A stretch of 64,000 nt of DNA, from positions 1,814,916-1,878,915 of the forward strand of contig NZ_SJOM01000007.1 of the NCBI RefSeq assembly GCF_004762045.1. Reading direction: 5' to 3'. Origin of the DNA: Mycobacterium sp. DL99 (lineage in GTDB: Bacteria > Actinomycetota > Actinomycetes > Mycobacteriales > Mycobacteriaceae). Under the pieces are notes generated by a model, which was not told where the DNA came from, searched no databases, and saw only the letters and a program-made list of their open reading frames with translations. Of the stretch, positions 1 through 8,792 are shown one piece after another. How positions within the stretch are numbered: the first letter of the stretch is position 1; every line of letters starts with the position of its first letter. Position numbers and translations under genes: made by a program.

Positions 1-1
1 T

Positions 2-697
2 CCGCTGCTGGCCGGTGAGAGCGAGGAAACCTCCAAGCTCTCGCGTGAGCACGCCGTCGCGGTGCCCTCGCCGGGCTTGGTGGCCATCGCGGGCGGGAAG
101 TACACCACCTACCGGGTGATGGCGGCCGACGCGATCGACGCTGCCGCAGAGTTCGTCCCCGCCCGGGTGGCACCGTCGATCACCGAAAAGGTCCCGCTGA
201 TGGGCGCCGACGGGTATTTCGCGTTGATCAATCAGACCGAGTTCGTCGGGAAGCATTACGGGCTGCATCCCTACCGCGTCCGGCATCTGCTGGACCGCTA
301 CGGCTCGCTGATCGGCGAGGTGCTCAAGATGGCAGAGGGCCGGCCCGAACTGCTGGCCCCGATCACCGACGCGCCCGTGTACCTCAAGGTCGAGGCCTAC
401 TATGCCGCCGCGGCCGAAGGTGCTCTGCATCTGGAGGACATCCTGGCCCGGCGGATGCGGATCGCGATCGAATACCCGCACCGCGGAGTCAATTGCGCCC
501 GCGAGGTCGCGGAAGTGGTTGCACCCGTGCTGGGGTGGACCGCCGAGGACATCGACCGCGAGGTCGCCACGTACATCGCCCGGGTGGAGGCCGAGGTGCT
601 TTCGCAGACCCAGCCCGACGATGAGTCCGCCGATGCCCTGCGTCAGGCCGCACCCGAGGCCCGCGCCGAGATCCTCGAGCCCGTGCCGCTCAATTGA
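2..697 (+). CDS. glpD: Glycerol-3-phosphate dehydrogenase, C-terminal part (runs off the left edge)
   Basis: The open frame continues to the window edge, so only the C-terminal part of about 231 residues is present. GlpD oxidises sn-glycerol 3-phosphate to dihydroxyacetone phosphate at the membrane with FAD. The segment GLVAIAGGKYTTYRVMAADAIDAA is the conserved C-terminal FAD-contact region of GlpD (GGKxTTYR), followed by the helical C-terminal domain. The stop overlaps the start of the next gene by 4 bases, so the two are probably co-transcribed. Its neighbour and the later gene order match the glpD2 locus of M. tuberculosis (from memory), so this is probably the glpD2 orthologue rather than glpD1. 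Confidence 0.93.
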   Translation, partial: PLLAGESEETSKLSREHAVAVPSPGLVAIAGGKYTTYRVMAADAIDAAAEFVPARVAPSITEKVPLMGADGYFALINQTEFVGKHYGLHPYRVRHLLDRYGSLIGEVLKMAEGRPELLAPITDAPVYLKVEAYYAAAAEGALHLEDILARRMRIAIEYPHRGVNCAREVAEVVAPVLGWTAEDIDREVATYIARVEAEVLSQTQPDDESADALRQAAPEARAEILEPVPLN

Positions 698-1563
698 GAA
701 AACGCCCGCCGCCGCTGCCGGTGCGTGACGGACTCGGCCCGGCGCGGCTGCGGTTGCTGGGCGGCAACGTGCACGACGAGTTGCAGGAGCGGTTCGGTAT
801 CGGCGCGAAAGTGCTTGCCGGAGAAGTGTTTCTGCCCGACGGTGCGGCTGCGGATGCGACGACGACGCTGCCCGCGGGCGCGCACGTCTACTTCTACCGC
901 GACCTGGTGGACGAGGTGGAGGTGCCGTTCGACATCCCGGTGCTGTACCGCGACGACGACATCGTCGTGGTCGACAAGCCCCACTTCCTGGCCACCATGC
1001 CCCGTGGTGGCCATGTCGCGCAGACCGCGCTGGTGCGGCTGCGTCGCGAACTGGACCTACCGGAGCTGAGCCCCGCGCACCGGCTGGACCGGCTGACCGC
1101 GGGTGTGCTGCTGTTCACCGCGCGGCGTGAGGTCCGCGGTCGCTATCAGCGGCTGTTCGCCGAAGGCAGGACGCGCAAGACGTATCTGGCCCGCGCCGAG
1201 GGCACCGCCACGGTGCCGTTGCCCACCACATTGCACAGCCGGATCATCAAGCACCGCGGGCAGTTACAGGCCTTCGAGGAGCCCGGGGAACCCAACGCCG
1301 AGACGTATGTCGAGGAGCTGGGAGAGGGGCTGTACCGGCTGTTGCCCCGAACCGGGCGGACGCATCAATTGCGGGTTCACATGGCCTCGATCGGGTTGCC
1401 GATCATCGGTGACTCCTTGTACCCCAACGTGATCGACGTCGCGCCCGATGATTTCGGCGACCCGCTGCAACTATTGGCCCACCGCCTGGAGTTCACCGAT
1501 CCGATAACCGGTGAGGACCGCGAATTCGTCAGTGCCCGGATAGTGGGCCGAAGCCTTGCGTGA
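694..1563 (+). CDS. RluA-family pseudouridine synthase
   Basis: This 289-residue protein probably isomerises a uridine in rRNA or tRNA to pseudouridine. The family signature HRLDRLTAG is at residues 129-137, with catalytic Asp132, followed by the usual GRTHQLRVHMA motif and the PIIGD segment near the end. The start is a TTG that overlaps the glpD stop. It is preferred because the resulting N-terminus (RPPPLPVRDGLG) is typical of the mycobacterial proteins, and the next GTG would remove it. No S4 domain is seen. The target nucleotide cannot be read from sequence. Confidence 0.9.
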   Translation: MRKRPPPLPVRDGLGPARLRLLGGNVHDELQERFGIGAKVLAGEVFLPDGAAADATTTLPAGAHVYFYRDLVDEVEVPFDIPVLYRDDDIVVVDKPHFLATMPRGGHVAQTALVRLRRELDLPELSPAHRLDRLTAGVLLFTARREVRGRYQRLFAEGRTRKTYLARAEGTATVPLPTTLHSRIIKHRGQLQAFEEPGEPNAETYVEELGEGLYRLLPRTGRTHQLRVHMASIGLPIIGDSLYPNVIDVAPDDFGDPLQLLAHRLEFTDPITGEDREFVSARIVGRSLA

Positions 1564-1592
1564 CCGGACCGCGGTGATGTTCTACTGACGGG

Positions 1593-2363
1593 GTGAACCG
1601 TGAGACTTTTGACCATCTGTTCGACATGACCGACCGGACCGTGATCGTCACCGGCGGCACCCGTGGCATCGGATTGGCTCTCGCCGAGGGCTTTACGCTG
1701 GCCGGCGCCCGGGTGGTCGTCGCCAGCCGCAAGCCCGAGGCCTGCGAGCGGGCGGCCGAGCACCTGCGGGAACTCGGGGGACAGGCAATCGGGGTGCCCA
1801 CGCACAGCGGCAACATCGACGACCTCGGCGCACTGGTGGAGCGCACGGTCGCCGAGTTCGGCGGGATCGACGTGGTGGTCAACAACGCCGCCAACGCGCT
1901 GGCCCAGCCGCTGGGGGAGATGACGCCGGAGGCCTGGGCGAAGTCCTACGAGGTGAACCTGCGCGGGCCGGTGTTCCTGGTGCAACACGCGCTGCCCCAT
2001 CTGAAGGACAGCCCGAAGGCGGCCGTGCTGAACATGGTGTCGGTCGGGGCGTTCAACTTCGCCCCCGCACTGTCCATCTATGCCTCGGGCAAGGCCGCGC
2101 TGATGTCGGTCACCCGGTCGATGGCGGCCGAGTTCGCGCCGCTGGGCATTCGGGTGAATGCCCTGGCGCCGGGACCCGTCGACACCGACATGATGCGCAA
2201 CAATCCGCAGGAGGCCATCGATCTCATGAAGGGCGGGACCTTGATGAAGCGGCTCGCCACCCCGGACGAGATGGTCGGCGCGGCCCTGCTGATGTGTTCG
2301 GACGCCGGCAGCTACATGACCGGGCAGGTGGTCATTGTCGACGGTGGCGGGACACCTCGCTGA
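1593..2363 (+). CDS. SDR-family oxidoreductase
   Basis: A 256-residue classical short-chain dehydrogenase. The cofactor loop TGGTRGIG lies at residues 20-27, the NNAA motif at 97-100, and the catalytic Ser150, Tyr163 and Lys167 are all present. The R/K-rich end of beta2 (ASRKPE) suggests NADP(H). The C-terminal end with IVDGGG is standard. Substrate unknown. Its 3' end overlaps the convergent enoyl-CoA hydratase by 32 bases. The start is a GTG (MNRETFDHLF) with a poor ribosome site. Confidence 0.9.
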   Translation: MNRETFDHLFDMTDRTVIVTGGTRGIGLALAEGFTLAGARVVVASRKPEACERAAEHLRELGGQAIGVPTHSGNIDDLGALVERTVAEFGGIDVVVNNAANALAQPLGEMTPEAWAKSYEVNLRGPVFLVQHALPHLKDSPKAAVLNMVSVGAFNFAPALSIYASGKAALMSVTRSMAAEFAPLGIRVNALAPGPVDTDMMRNNPQEAIDLMKGGTLMKRLATPDEMVGAALLMCSDAGSYMTGQVVIVDGGGTPR

Positions 2364-3129
2364 CCTCGGCCAGGCTTCCGGTGCCGACGGACAGGATCTG
2401 GCTGCGGTTCTCCACATGCAGCGCCGTTTCCAGGCAGCCGGCGTCGAGGTTGGCCCAGAGCACCTGCTTGGTCGATTCCAGTCCGAACTTCCCGTAGCCG
2501 CACAGGGTTTCAGCGATTTCAAGGGCGGCGTCGAGCAAGTTCGCCGTGTCGTCGACGATGCGGGTGACCAGTCCGAGTCGCAGCGCCTCCGGCGCCTCGA
2601 CCGCACGCGCGGTGAGGATCAGGTCGAACGCCGGGCCCGCACCGATGATCCGGGGCAGGGTGTAGCTCACCCCGATGTCGCAGCCGCCGATGCCCAGCTT
2701 GATGAACTGCGTGCAGAACTTCGCCGACGGCCCGGCGATGCGAATGTCGCTGGCTGCGGCCAGCGCGAAGCCGCCACCGTATGCCACGCCGTTGACCGCG
2801 GCGATGACGGGTTGGCGCAGCCGGTGCAGTTTGACCGTCAGGTTCGCGATGCGTTCCTGCCAGCGCATGCCCGAGCGAGGGAACTCGGTGCCGCCGCTGG
2901 CTTCGGGCGGGTTGGGATTACTCAGATCCAGGCCCGAGCAGAAGCCGCGTCCAGCGCCGGTGAGCACCACGACGCGGCACTCGTTATTCGCCGCGATCGC
3001 GTCGAGGGTGGCGTGCAGGGCCTCGACCAATTCGTAGGACAGCGCGTTGAGCTTTTCGGGGCGATTGAGCGTGATGACGGCGATTTCGGGCCGCGGGTAG
3101 GCGAGATCGAGTGGCTGTGCTGGGGGCAT
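2332..3129 (-). CDS. Enoyl-CoA hydratase/isomerase family protein
   Basis: A 265-residue crotonase-fold protein. The oxyanion-hole segments are visible as GFCSGLDL and YGGGFALAAASDIRIA, and the LGIGGCDIGVSYTLPRIIG region corresponds to the second catalytic loop. The usual catalytic glutamates are not in their standard places: the loop reads GCDIGV, so hydratase activity is uncertain and isomerase or another crotonase reaction is possible. It lies just downstream (13 bases) of the tetR gene on the same strand, so it may belong to that lipid-regulated transcript. Confidence 0.85.
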   Translation of the reverse strand: MPPAQPLDLAYPRPEIAVITLNRPEKLNALSYELVEALHATLDAIAANNECRVVVLTGAGRGFCSGLDLSNPNPPEASGGTEFPRSGMRWQERIANLTVKLHRLRQPVIAAVNGVAYGGGFALAAASDIRIAGPSAKFCTQFIKLGIGGCDIGVSYTLPRIIGAGPAFDLILTARAVEAPEALRLGLVTRIVDDTANLLDAALEIAETLCGYGKFGLESTKQVLWANLDAGCLETALHVENRSQILSVGTGSLAEVSEVSRHRRQ

Positions 3130-3138
3130 GAGCGGACC

Positions 3139-3879
3139 CTAGCCGGTGCTGTGCCACCCGTTGACGCCAACGGCGATCATCCGTAGTTGTTTGACCGCGG
3201 TGCGGTGGATGGCCTCGACGGCCGCCGCATCGCCCGCATCTTCGAGGCTCTCGGCTATCGAGATCATCGAGTTGACGAACAGGTTGGCCAGAATGTTGAG
3301 ATCCTCGCTGCTCCAGTCCTTGAGGCCGGGGAAGCGGGCCAGGTCGATCGCGAGCTCGGACGTGATCAACCGGATCTCGGTGCGAATCGCGTAGCGCAGC
3401 ACCGACATACCGCTGGAACGTTCGCGGGCGATGAACCGCCAGTACTCGCGCCGGTCGTTGAAACTGCCGATCAGGATCTCGGCCGAGGATTCGATGACGT
3501 GGTGCGGGTCGAGCTTGCCGGCACGCGCACCGCGCAGCATGTCGCGCAGGGACCGGAACGACTCATCGATGAGCACCAGGCCGAGCGCATCCATCGAGTC
3601 GAAGTGCCGGTAGAACGCGGCGGGAACGATGCCGGCCTCCCGGGTGACCTCCCGGAGGGACAGCGCGCTGAAGCTGCGGTCTTCCAGCAGGGTCAACGCG
3701 GCCGTGATGATCGCGCGCCGGGTGGCCTCTTTGCGTTCTTCCCGGGACAGCGTGTCCCGCGACCGCGACGACGATTCGGTTCGGCGCGTTCGTGAGCTCG
3801 ATGTTCGTGAATTGGGCGTACGTTTGTTCACTGATGTGAACCCTACCACTTGCTGGGTTTTTATCGTTGACAGAGTCAT
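3139..3879 (-). CDS. TetR-family regulator of the desaturase genes (DesT-like)
   Basis: The N-terminal HTH is at about residues 55-100 (ATRRAIITAALTLLEDRSFSAL...AFYRHF), followed by a helical ligand domain. An extended Ser/Arg-rich N-terminus precedes it. The gene is divergent from the ferredoxin reductase-desaturase pair, the arrangement of acyl-CoA-sensing DesT-type repressors, so acyl-CoA sensing is the inferred role. The ATG at 3879 gives 246 residues. A GTG at 3831 would give 230, has a weak GGTAGGG upstream, and would make the N-terminus less odd. Two palindromes lie in the divergent region, one of them over that GTG. Confidence 0.87.
   Translation of the reverse strand: MTLSTIKTQQVVGFTSVNKRTPNSRTSSSRTRRTESSSRSRDTLSREERKEATRRAIITAALTLLEDRSFSALSLREVTREAGIVPAAFYRHFDSMDALGLVLIDESFRSLRDMLRGARAGKLDPHHVIESSAEILIGSFNDRREYWRFIARERSSGMSVLRYAIRTEIRLITSELAIDLARFPGLKDWSSEDLNILANLFVNSMISIAESLEDAGDAAAVEAIHRTAVKQLRMIAVGVNGWHSTG
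3826..3841. promoter_or_regulatory. Perfect palindrome GTTCAC-N4-GTGAAC, candidate operator
   Basis: Six-base perfect arms around TGAT. It covers the alternative GTG start of the tetR gene and shares its half-site with the second site 54 bases away, which fits autoregulation by the TetR protein. Binding is inferred only. Confidence 0.5.
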
Positions 3880-3894
3880 GTGTGCACGCGCACT

Positions 3895-3910
3895 GTGTAC
3901 ACATGTTCAC
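3895..3910. promoter_or_regulatory. Imperfect palindrome GTGTAC-N4-GTTCAC over the reductase start codon, candidate operator
   Basis: One mismatch between arms. The half-site order (GTGAAC-type then GTTCAC) resembles the Pseudomonas DesT operator as I remember it. It overlaps the ATG at 3903, so a bound repressor would block a leaderless or very short-leader transcript. A TTGACA hexamer at 3867-3872 is upstream, but I see no convincing -10 at normal spacing. Confidence 0.5.
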
Positions 3911-4994
3911 TCAAACTTTGGCTGAAGGTGTTGGCCGGCGGCTGCTGGCCGGCCCGCGAATGAGTGCTCTCGCGAACCTGCTTACCGGCCCCCACGGGGT
4001 CGACCGCTACACCGAGCTGGTCGAGCCGACATGGACCCGCGGCGACGCCCGGGCCAAGGTGGTGGCGGTGCGGCGCCAGACGCCGCGCAGTGTCACGCTG
4101 ACCCTGGAACCGAACGCGGCCTTCGCCGGATTTCGAGCCGGTCAGCACATCAACCTCTCCGTCGAGATCAACGGCCGGCGCCGTACCCGGTGCTACTCGC
4201 CGGCCAATGCCGAAGGGGCGGGCCACCTTGAGTTGACCATCGGCCGCCACGACGGCGGGCTGGTGTCGACCTACCTGTGTGACCACGCCTACCCGGGCAT
4301 GGTGCTGGGCCTCGACTCGGTCGGCGGAGATTTCGTCCTGCCCGAGGCGCTGCCGCGGCGCATCCTCTTCGTCTCCGGCGGCAGTGGCATCACCCCGGTG
4401 CTGTCCATGCTGCGCACATTGCGTGCACAGGCGTTCACCGGGGAGGTCGCGTTCCTGCACTACGCACGCGGCGCCGACGAGGCCTGCTACCGCTCTGAGC
4501 TGGCGGCCATGCGTTCGGCCGGCGTCCGGGTGCTGCACGGTTACACCCGCGACGGGGCCGTCGGCGACCTCGACGGGTACTTCGGTCCCGCGCACCTCGC
4601 CGCGGCCTTCCCCGGCGCCCAGCCGGACGCGGTATTCGCGTGTGGCCCGCAGGCATTGGTCGACGCGGTGCGGGAGGTGCGTCCCGACGCGCAGTCGGAG
4701 AGCTTCGTCCCACCCGTGTTCGCAGTGCCGACGGGATCCACTGGAGGCACCGTCCGGTTCGCCAACAGCAACGTGGAGGTGACCGACGACGGTCAACCGC
4801 TGCTGGTGCAGGCCGAGGCCGCCGGCCTCACTCCGGAAAGCGGTTGCCGGATGGGCATCTGCCACACCTGCACCCGATTCAAGGCCAGCGGCGCAGTTCG
4901 CAACCTGATCACCGGCGCGATCTCCAGCGCCGACTGCGAAGACATCGAAATCTGCGTCACCGCACCAGTCGGCGACGTCGTCATCGACCTCTGA
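3903..4994 (+). CDS. Ferredoxin reductase-type electron-transfer protein for the desaturase
   Basis: A 363-residue flavin/iron-sulfur protein that would pass electrons from NAD(P)H to the acyl desaturase encoded next. The FAD motif RCYS is at residues 96-99, the nucleotide-binding GGSGITPVLS at 159-168, and a plant-type [2Fe-2S] domain is C-terminal with Cys315, Cys320, Cys323 and Cys351. The layout is that of Rv3230c, the partner of DesA3. An in-frame TTG at 3867 would add 12 residues, but it coincides with the TTGACA hexamer and is unlikely. No ribosome site precedes ATG 3903. ATG 3960 is an alternative. Confidence 0.92.
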   Translation: MFTQTLAEGVGRRLLAGPRMSALANLLTGPHGVDRYTELVEPTWTRGDARAKVVAVRRQTPRSVTLTLEPNAAFAGFRAGQHINLSVEINGRRRTRCYSPANAEGAGHLELTIGRHDGGLVSTYLCDHAYPGMVLGLDSVGGDFVLPEALPRRILFVSGGSGITPVLSMLRTLRAQAFTGEVAFLHYARGADEACYRSELAAMRSAGVRVLHGYTRDGAVGDLDGYFGPAHLAAAFPGAQPDAVFACGPQALVDAVREVRPDAQSESFVPPVFAVPTGSTGGTVRFANSNVEVTDDGQPLLVQAEAAGLTPESGCRMGICHTCTRFKASGAVRNLITGAISSADCEDIEICVTAPVGDVVIDL

Positions 4995-5022
4995 GACCTA
5001 TCGACCTCCGAAAGGCACAGAC

Positions 5023-6159
5023 ATGACTCACTACACCCTGACCCCCGAGCAGTTCGAAACCTTCGGCGCCGAACTCGACGCCATCCGTGAAAAGGCAATT
5101 GCCGATCTCGGTGAGCGCGACGCCACCTACATCCGCGACATCATCAAGATGCAGCGCAAGCTCGAGATCGGTGGCCGTGCGCTGCTGTTCCTACCGCCGG
5201 CCTGGCCGGTCGGCACGGTGATGCTCGGGCTGTCGAAGATCCTCGACAACATGGAGATCGGCCACAACGTCATGCACGGTCAGTACGACTGGATGGGCGA
5301 TCCGGCGTTGCGCGGCCAGAACTTCGAATGGGATTCGGCCTGCCCGTCCAATCAGTGGCGGCACTCCCACAACTACATGCACCACACCTACACCAACATC
5401 GTCGACATGGACCGCGACATCGGCTACGGCGTCCTGCGGATGAGCGAGGACCAGAGATGGAGCCCGTACTACCTGGGCAACCCGCTGTACGCATTCCTGC
5501 TGATGGTGTTCTTCCAGTACGGCGTGGCTCTGCACGAACTGGAGACCGAGCGGATCCGCACCGGTGAGATCAAGCTGCGGGACAAGAAGGACATGCTGCG
5601 CGAGATGTGGGACAAGGTGCGCAAGCAGACCGTCAAGGACTATGTGGCCTTCCCGCTACTGGCGGGCCCGTTTGCGCCATTCGTGTTCGCGGGCAACATG
5701 ACTGCCAATCTGATGCGCAACGTGTGGTCCTACACGATCATCTTCTGCGGGCACTTCCCGGAGGGCACCCACGAGTTCACCATCGAGGAGACCCAGGACG
5801 AGACGCGCGGCCAGTGGTACTTCCGCCAGCTGCTGGGTTCGGCAAATCTGACCGGCGGCAAGTGGTTCCACATCTTCAGCGGCAACCTGTCGTTCCAGAT
5901 CGAACACCACCTGTTCCCGGACATCCCGGCGCACCGCTACGCCGAAATCTCCGGTGAGGTCAAGGAGATCTGCCAGCGCTACGGTCTGCCCTACAACACC
6001 GGCCCGATCCACACGCAGTTCGCCTCGGTGGTGCGCAAGATCGTGCGGCTGGCGTTCCCGTGGGGCAGCAAGCCCAAGGATCCCGAGCCGGCCGCCAAAG
6101 AGCCTGCACCGGAACCGGCTTCGCGGCCGATCTGTGAGCCGGAACTCGTCAACTGCTGA
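5023..6159 (+). CDS. Membrane acyl-CoA desaturase, DesA3-like
   Basis: A 378-residue di-iron membrane desaturase. The three histidine clusters are complete: HNVMH (81-85), HSHNYMHH (114-121) and QIEHH (292-296). Hydrophobic segments around 55-70, 150-170 and 205-245 form the membrane core. By analogy with DesA3 it would make oleate-type acyl-CoA at position 9, with electrons from the preceding gene. It is 28 bases downstream of that gene and preceded by a GAAAGG ribosome site. The C-terminus is Pro/Glu-rich and ends 11 bases inside the convergent GNAT gene. Confidence 0.93.
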   Translation: MTHYTLTPEQFETFGAELDAIREKAIADLGERDATYIRDIIKMQRKLEIGGRALLFLPPAWPVGTVMLGLSKILDNMEIGHNVMHGQYDWMGDPALRGQNFEWDSACPSNQWRHSHNYMHHTYTNIVDMDRDIGYGVLRMSEDQRWSPYYLGNPLYAFLLMVFFQYGVALHELETERIRTGEIKLRDKKDMLREMWDKVRKQTVKDYVAFPLLAGPFAPFVFAGNMTANLMRNVWSYTIIFCGHFPEGTHEFTIEETQDETRGQWYFRQLLGSANLTGGKWFHIFSGNLSFQIEHHLFPDIPAHRYAEISGEVKEICQRYGLPYNTGPIHTQFASVVRKIVRLAFPWGSKPKDPEPAAKEPAPEPASRPICEPELVNC

Positions 6160-6664
6160 CCGCCAGGCTGCACTGCAGCAGCACCGTGTCCAGCCACCGT
6201 CCGTGCTTATAGCCGACCGCGCGCAGTCGCCCGGCCTCGGTGAAACCGTGCTTGCGGTGCAGGGCAATGGATGCCGCTGCCTCGTCGGTGTCGACCACCA
6301 CGGCGATGACCTCACGGATACCTGCCGCGGTGCAGCCGTCCAGAAGTCCTTGCAGCAGTAGCGTTCCGATCCCACGACCGGCGCACTGCGGCGTGAGATA
6401 GATCGAATTCTCCACGGTGTGCTGATAGGCCGGGCGCAGTTTCCACGGCGAGCAGTAGGCATAGCCCACGATCTCGTCGTCGAGTATCGCGGTGAGGAAC
6501 GGCAATTCGCGTTCGCGGGCTGTCGCCAGCCGACGCTCCCACTCCTCGCGGTGCGGTGGGATCAGTTCGAACGTGGCCACCCCGGACTCGACATGGTGGG
6601 CGTAGATGGCGCTGATCGCGTCAAGGTCATCCGGTGACGTGGGGCGGACGACGGCGTTGGTCAT
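6149..6664 (-). CDS. GNAT acetyltransferase, phosphinothricin-acetyltransferase-like
   Basis: A 171-residue GNAT protein. The acetyl-CoA pyrophosphate loop is seen in the CAGRGIGTLLLQGLLD segment (R/Q-x-x-G-x-G/A type), and the N-terminal MTNAVVRPTSPDDLDAISAIYAHHVE together with the VENSIYLTP segment are typical of the Pat/MddA group that acetylates phosphinothricin or methionine sulfone/sulfoximine. The natural substrate is unknown. It is monocistronic and convergent with the desaturase. Confidence 0.88.
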   Translation of the reverse strand: MTNAVVRPTSPDDLDAISAIYAHHVESGVATFELIPPHREEWERRLATARERELPFLTAILDDEIVGYAYCSPWKLRPAYQHTVENSIYLTPQCAGRGIGTLLLQGLLDGCTAAGIREVIAVVVDTDEAAASIALHRKHGFTEAGRLRAVGYKHGRWLDTVLLQCSLAVSS

Positions 6665-6744
6665 GTTTTCACCCTAAGGGGCGTCGACCCGGTCGGTTGT
6701 CTGACTTTCTCCTAAGCTGTCGCTCAGTCGAGGGAGGGATTCCG

Positions 6745-7365
6745 ATGGCCTACGTCAAGGCAGCCGAGCGTCACGAGCAGATCGTCGCGGCGGCGATCCG
6801 CGTGCTCAGTGAAGTCGGCGTGCCGGGTACGACGCTGCGTGCCGTGGCGGCCGAGGCGGGCATCCCGTTGGGCACGTTGCATTACGTGTTCCCGTCCAAG
6901 GACCAGATGCTGCGCGCCGTCATCGCCGCGGTCATCGACGACGTCGTCGCCACCGTGCACGACAGTCTGCAACTCGACCAGGGCCTGGCGCACGCGATGC
7001 GCCACGGCGTCACGACGTTCTGGGACACCCTGGTCGAAGGTGATGTCGGCGTGCAGGTCATGCAGTACGAACTGGCGATGTACTCCGTGCGCAGCGAGGG
7101 ATCGGGGGGATTGGCCCAGCTGCAGTACGACCGCTACACCGCACTGGTGACCGAGTTCTGTGAGCAGGCGGCGAACGCCGCCGGCGAGCGGTGCGCCGTC
7201 GATTTCGCCACCCTGGGCCGGTTGGCACTCGGGATGCTCGACGGGCTGATCATCCAGTACATCGCGTGCCGAGACGGCCGTCGCGCGCGCAGCGACCTCG
7301 AGCGCGCGATCCAGATGCTCGTGACGCTCGCAGGCCCCCAGCCAGTGGCGGGTATGCGCAGCTAG
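6745..7365 (+). CDS. TetR-family regulator
   Basis: A 206-residue regulator. The HTH is near residues 8-55 (RHEQIVAAAIRVLSEVG...GTLHYVF). The start is ATG 6745, set by a GGGAGGG ribosome site 5 bases upstream. Translation from the upstream frame is unlikely. It precedes the amine oxidase gene in the same direction, with a palindrome between them, so it probably controls that gene. Ligand unknown. Confidence 0.9.
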   Translation: MAYVKAAERHEQIVAAAIRVLSEVGVPGTTLRAVAAEAGIPLGTLHYVFPSKDQMLRAVIAAVIDDVVATVHDSLQLDQGLAHAMRHGVTTFWDTLVEGDVGVQVMQYELAMYSVRSEGSGGLAQLQYDRYTALVTEFCEQAANAAGERCAVDFATLGRLALGMLDGLIIQYIACRDGRRARSDLERAIQMLVTLAGPQPVAGMRS

Positions 7366-7404
7366 CCGTCGACGGCTGTTGCCCCGGGCCGCCCCGTGCT
7401 ACAA

Positions 7405-7426
7405 AAGTCGGACGGTTGACCGACTT
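7405..7426. promoter_or_regulatory. Inverted repeat AAGTCGG-N8-CCGACTT, candidate TetR operator
   Basis: Seven-base perfect arms lie 17 bases before the amine oxidase start, just upstream of its GGAGG ribosome site. A TACAAA hexamer at 7400-7405 could be the -10, which would put the transcript start inside the palindrome. This suggests direct repression of the oxidase gene by the preceding TetR protein. Confidence 0.5.
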
Positions 7427-7442
7427 GGAATCTGGAGGTCTC

Positions 7443-8765
7443 ATGACGGCGCAGGGCAGCGCGAGGGACGCCACGGTGGTCGTGGTCGGCGCAGGTGTGG
7501 CGGGGCTGACCGCGGCCCGCGAGCTTCATCGCCGCGGCATCGACGTGGTCGTGCTGGAAGCCGCCGACCGGCTCGGCGGACGAACGATGAGCGAGACCAC
7601 CGCGCTGGGATCGACGGTTGACCTCGGTGGTCAGTGGATCGGCCACGATCACCGTCGTCTCATGGCGTTGGCCGACGAGCTCGGACTCACCCGGTATCGG
7701 ATGCACACGGGTCCGATGCCGGGCCTGATCGACCGCTCGCGCCGGTTGTCGGCGGTTGCGCCACCGGTTCTCGCCGCCATGGTGGTTCTTGCCGGCCTCG
7801 AAGTGCTGTCCCGTACCGGGGTGCCACAACGCTGGAACGACACGACGGTCGAGTCGTGGCTGCGCCGGGCGCCGGGCCGTACCGCACGCCGGCTGCTGGA
7901 AGTGATTGCCGCGGTGTCCTGGACGGCAGACCTGGACCGACACTCGGTCTACGCGATGATGCGGATGATCCGCCAGCAGGGCGGTGTGCGCACCATGTTG
8001 TCGACCAAAGGGGGCGCGCAAGACTCCTTGCTCGTCGAAGGGATGAAGGGACTCGCCAACGGTTTGGCTGTCGACCTGGGCTCCCGGATCCGCTTGGGGC
8101 ATAAGGTCGTATCGATCCGTCGCGACAACTCTGGCGTGACCGTCGGAACGACGGCGGGCGCCTTCCGGGCCGCCAAGGCCATCGTCACCGTTCCGGCACC
8201 CATGGCTGGATCCATCGCCCATCAACCACCGCTGCCGCCGGAACGGGCCCGGCTCGCGGACTGCACCTATATGGGATCGGTCTACAAGGCCATCGCGGTG
8301 TACGACCGGCCGTTCTGGAGGGAGCGCAAGGGTGGCGAGCTGATCGTCCTCGACGGACCGGGCAGCGGTGTCTTCGACACCAGCCCGCCGGATGGGCCGG
8401 GCCACCTGTGTGTGCTCATCGGTGGACCTGCGGCGCGTCAGCTCGATGGCCTCTCTGTCGAGGAGCGGCGAAGGGCAGCGCTGGACCCACTGATCGGCCA
8501 CATCGGGCCGGAGGTGCTTGAGCCGGTCAGCTGGCATGAGAAGTCATGGCATACCGATGAATACGTCGGCGGTGGCTACATGGTCCTACCCATTGCGGGC
8601 ACCCTGGAGGGGCTTCTCCCGTTGCCCTCCACGCCCGTCGGCGGCATTCACTGGGCGGGTACAGAAACCTCGAGCGATCACGCGGGTTACATCGAAGGCG
8701 CGATCGAATCCGGCCTCCGCGTGGCGCAGGAGGTCGCCCAGGCGCTGAGTGTGGCAGCGGGCTAG
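7443..8765 (+). CDS. FAD-dependent amine oxidase (monoamine oxidase-like)
   Basis: A 440-residue flavin amine oxidase. The Rossmann motif VVVVGAGVAGLTAARELHRRG is near residue 13, followed by LEAADRLGGRT, and the C-terminal FAD segment GGIHWAGTETSSDHAGYIEGAIESG is characteristic of monoamine or putrescine oxidases. It would deaminate a primary or secondary amine, giving aldehyde, ammonia and H2O2. Start ATG 7443 has a GGAGG 5 bases upstream. It is probably regulated by the adjacent TetR gene. No signal peptide, so cytosolic. Confidence 0.92.
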   Translation: MTAQGSARDATVVVVGAGVAGLTAARELHRRGIDVVVLEAADRLGGRTMSETTALGSTVDLGGQWIGHDHRRLMALADELGLTRYRMHTGPMPGLIDRSRRLSAVAPPVLAAMVVLAGLEVLSRTGVPQRWNDTTVESWLRRAPGRTARRLLEVIAAVSWTADLDRHSVYAMMRMIRQQGGVRTMLSTKGGAQDSLLVEGMKGLANGLAVDLGSRIRLGHKVVSIRRDNSGVTVGTTAGAFRAAKAIVTVPAPMAGSIAHQPPLPPERARLADCTYMGSVYKAIAVYDRPFWRERKGGELIVLDGPGSGVFDTSPPDGPGHLCVLIGGPAARQLDGLSVEERRRAALDPLIGHIGPEVLEPVSWHEKSWHTDEYVGGGYMVLPIAGTLEGLLPLPSTPVGGIHWAGTETSSDHAGYIEGAIESGLRVAQEVAQALSVAAG

Positions 8766-8792
8766 AGGCCGAATGCCCCAGCGAAACGCCGT

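Noticed and set aside
1377..2606. 409-residue frame antisense to the SDR
   Set aside because: Overlaps three well-supported genes and has no recognisable domain.
3867..3902. TTG start for the reductase, 12 codons upstream
   Set aside because: The TTG is part of a TTGACA hexamer and the added residues are Cys/His-rich without similarity.
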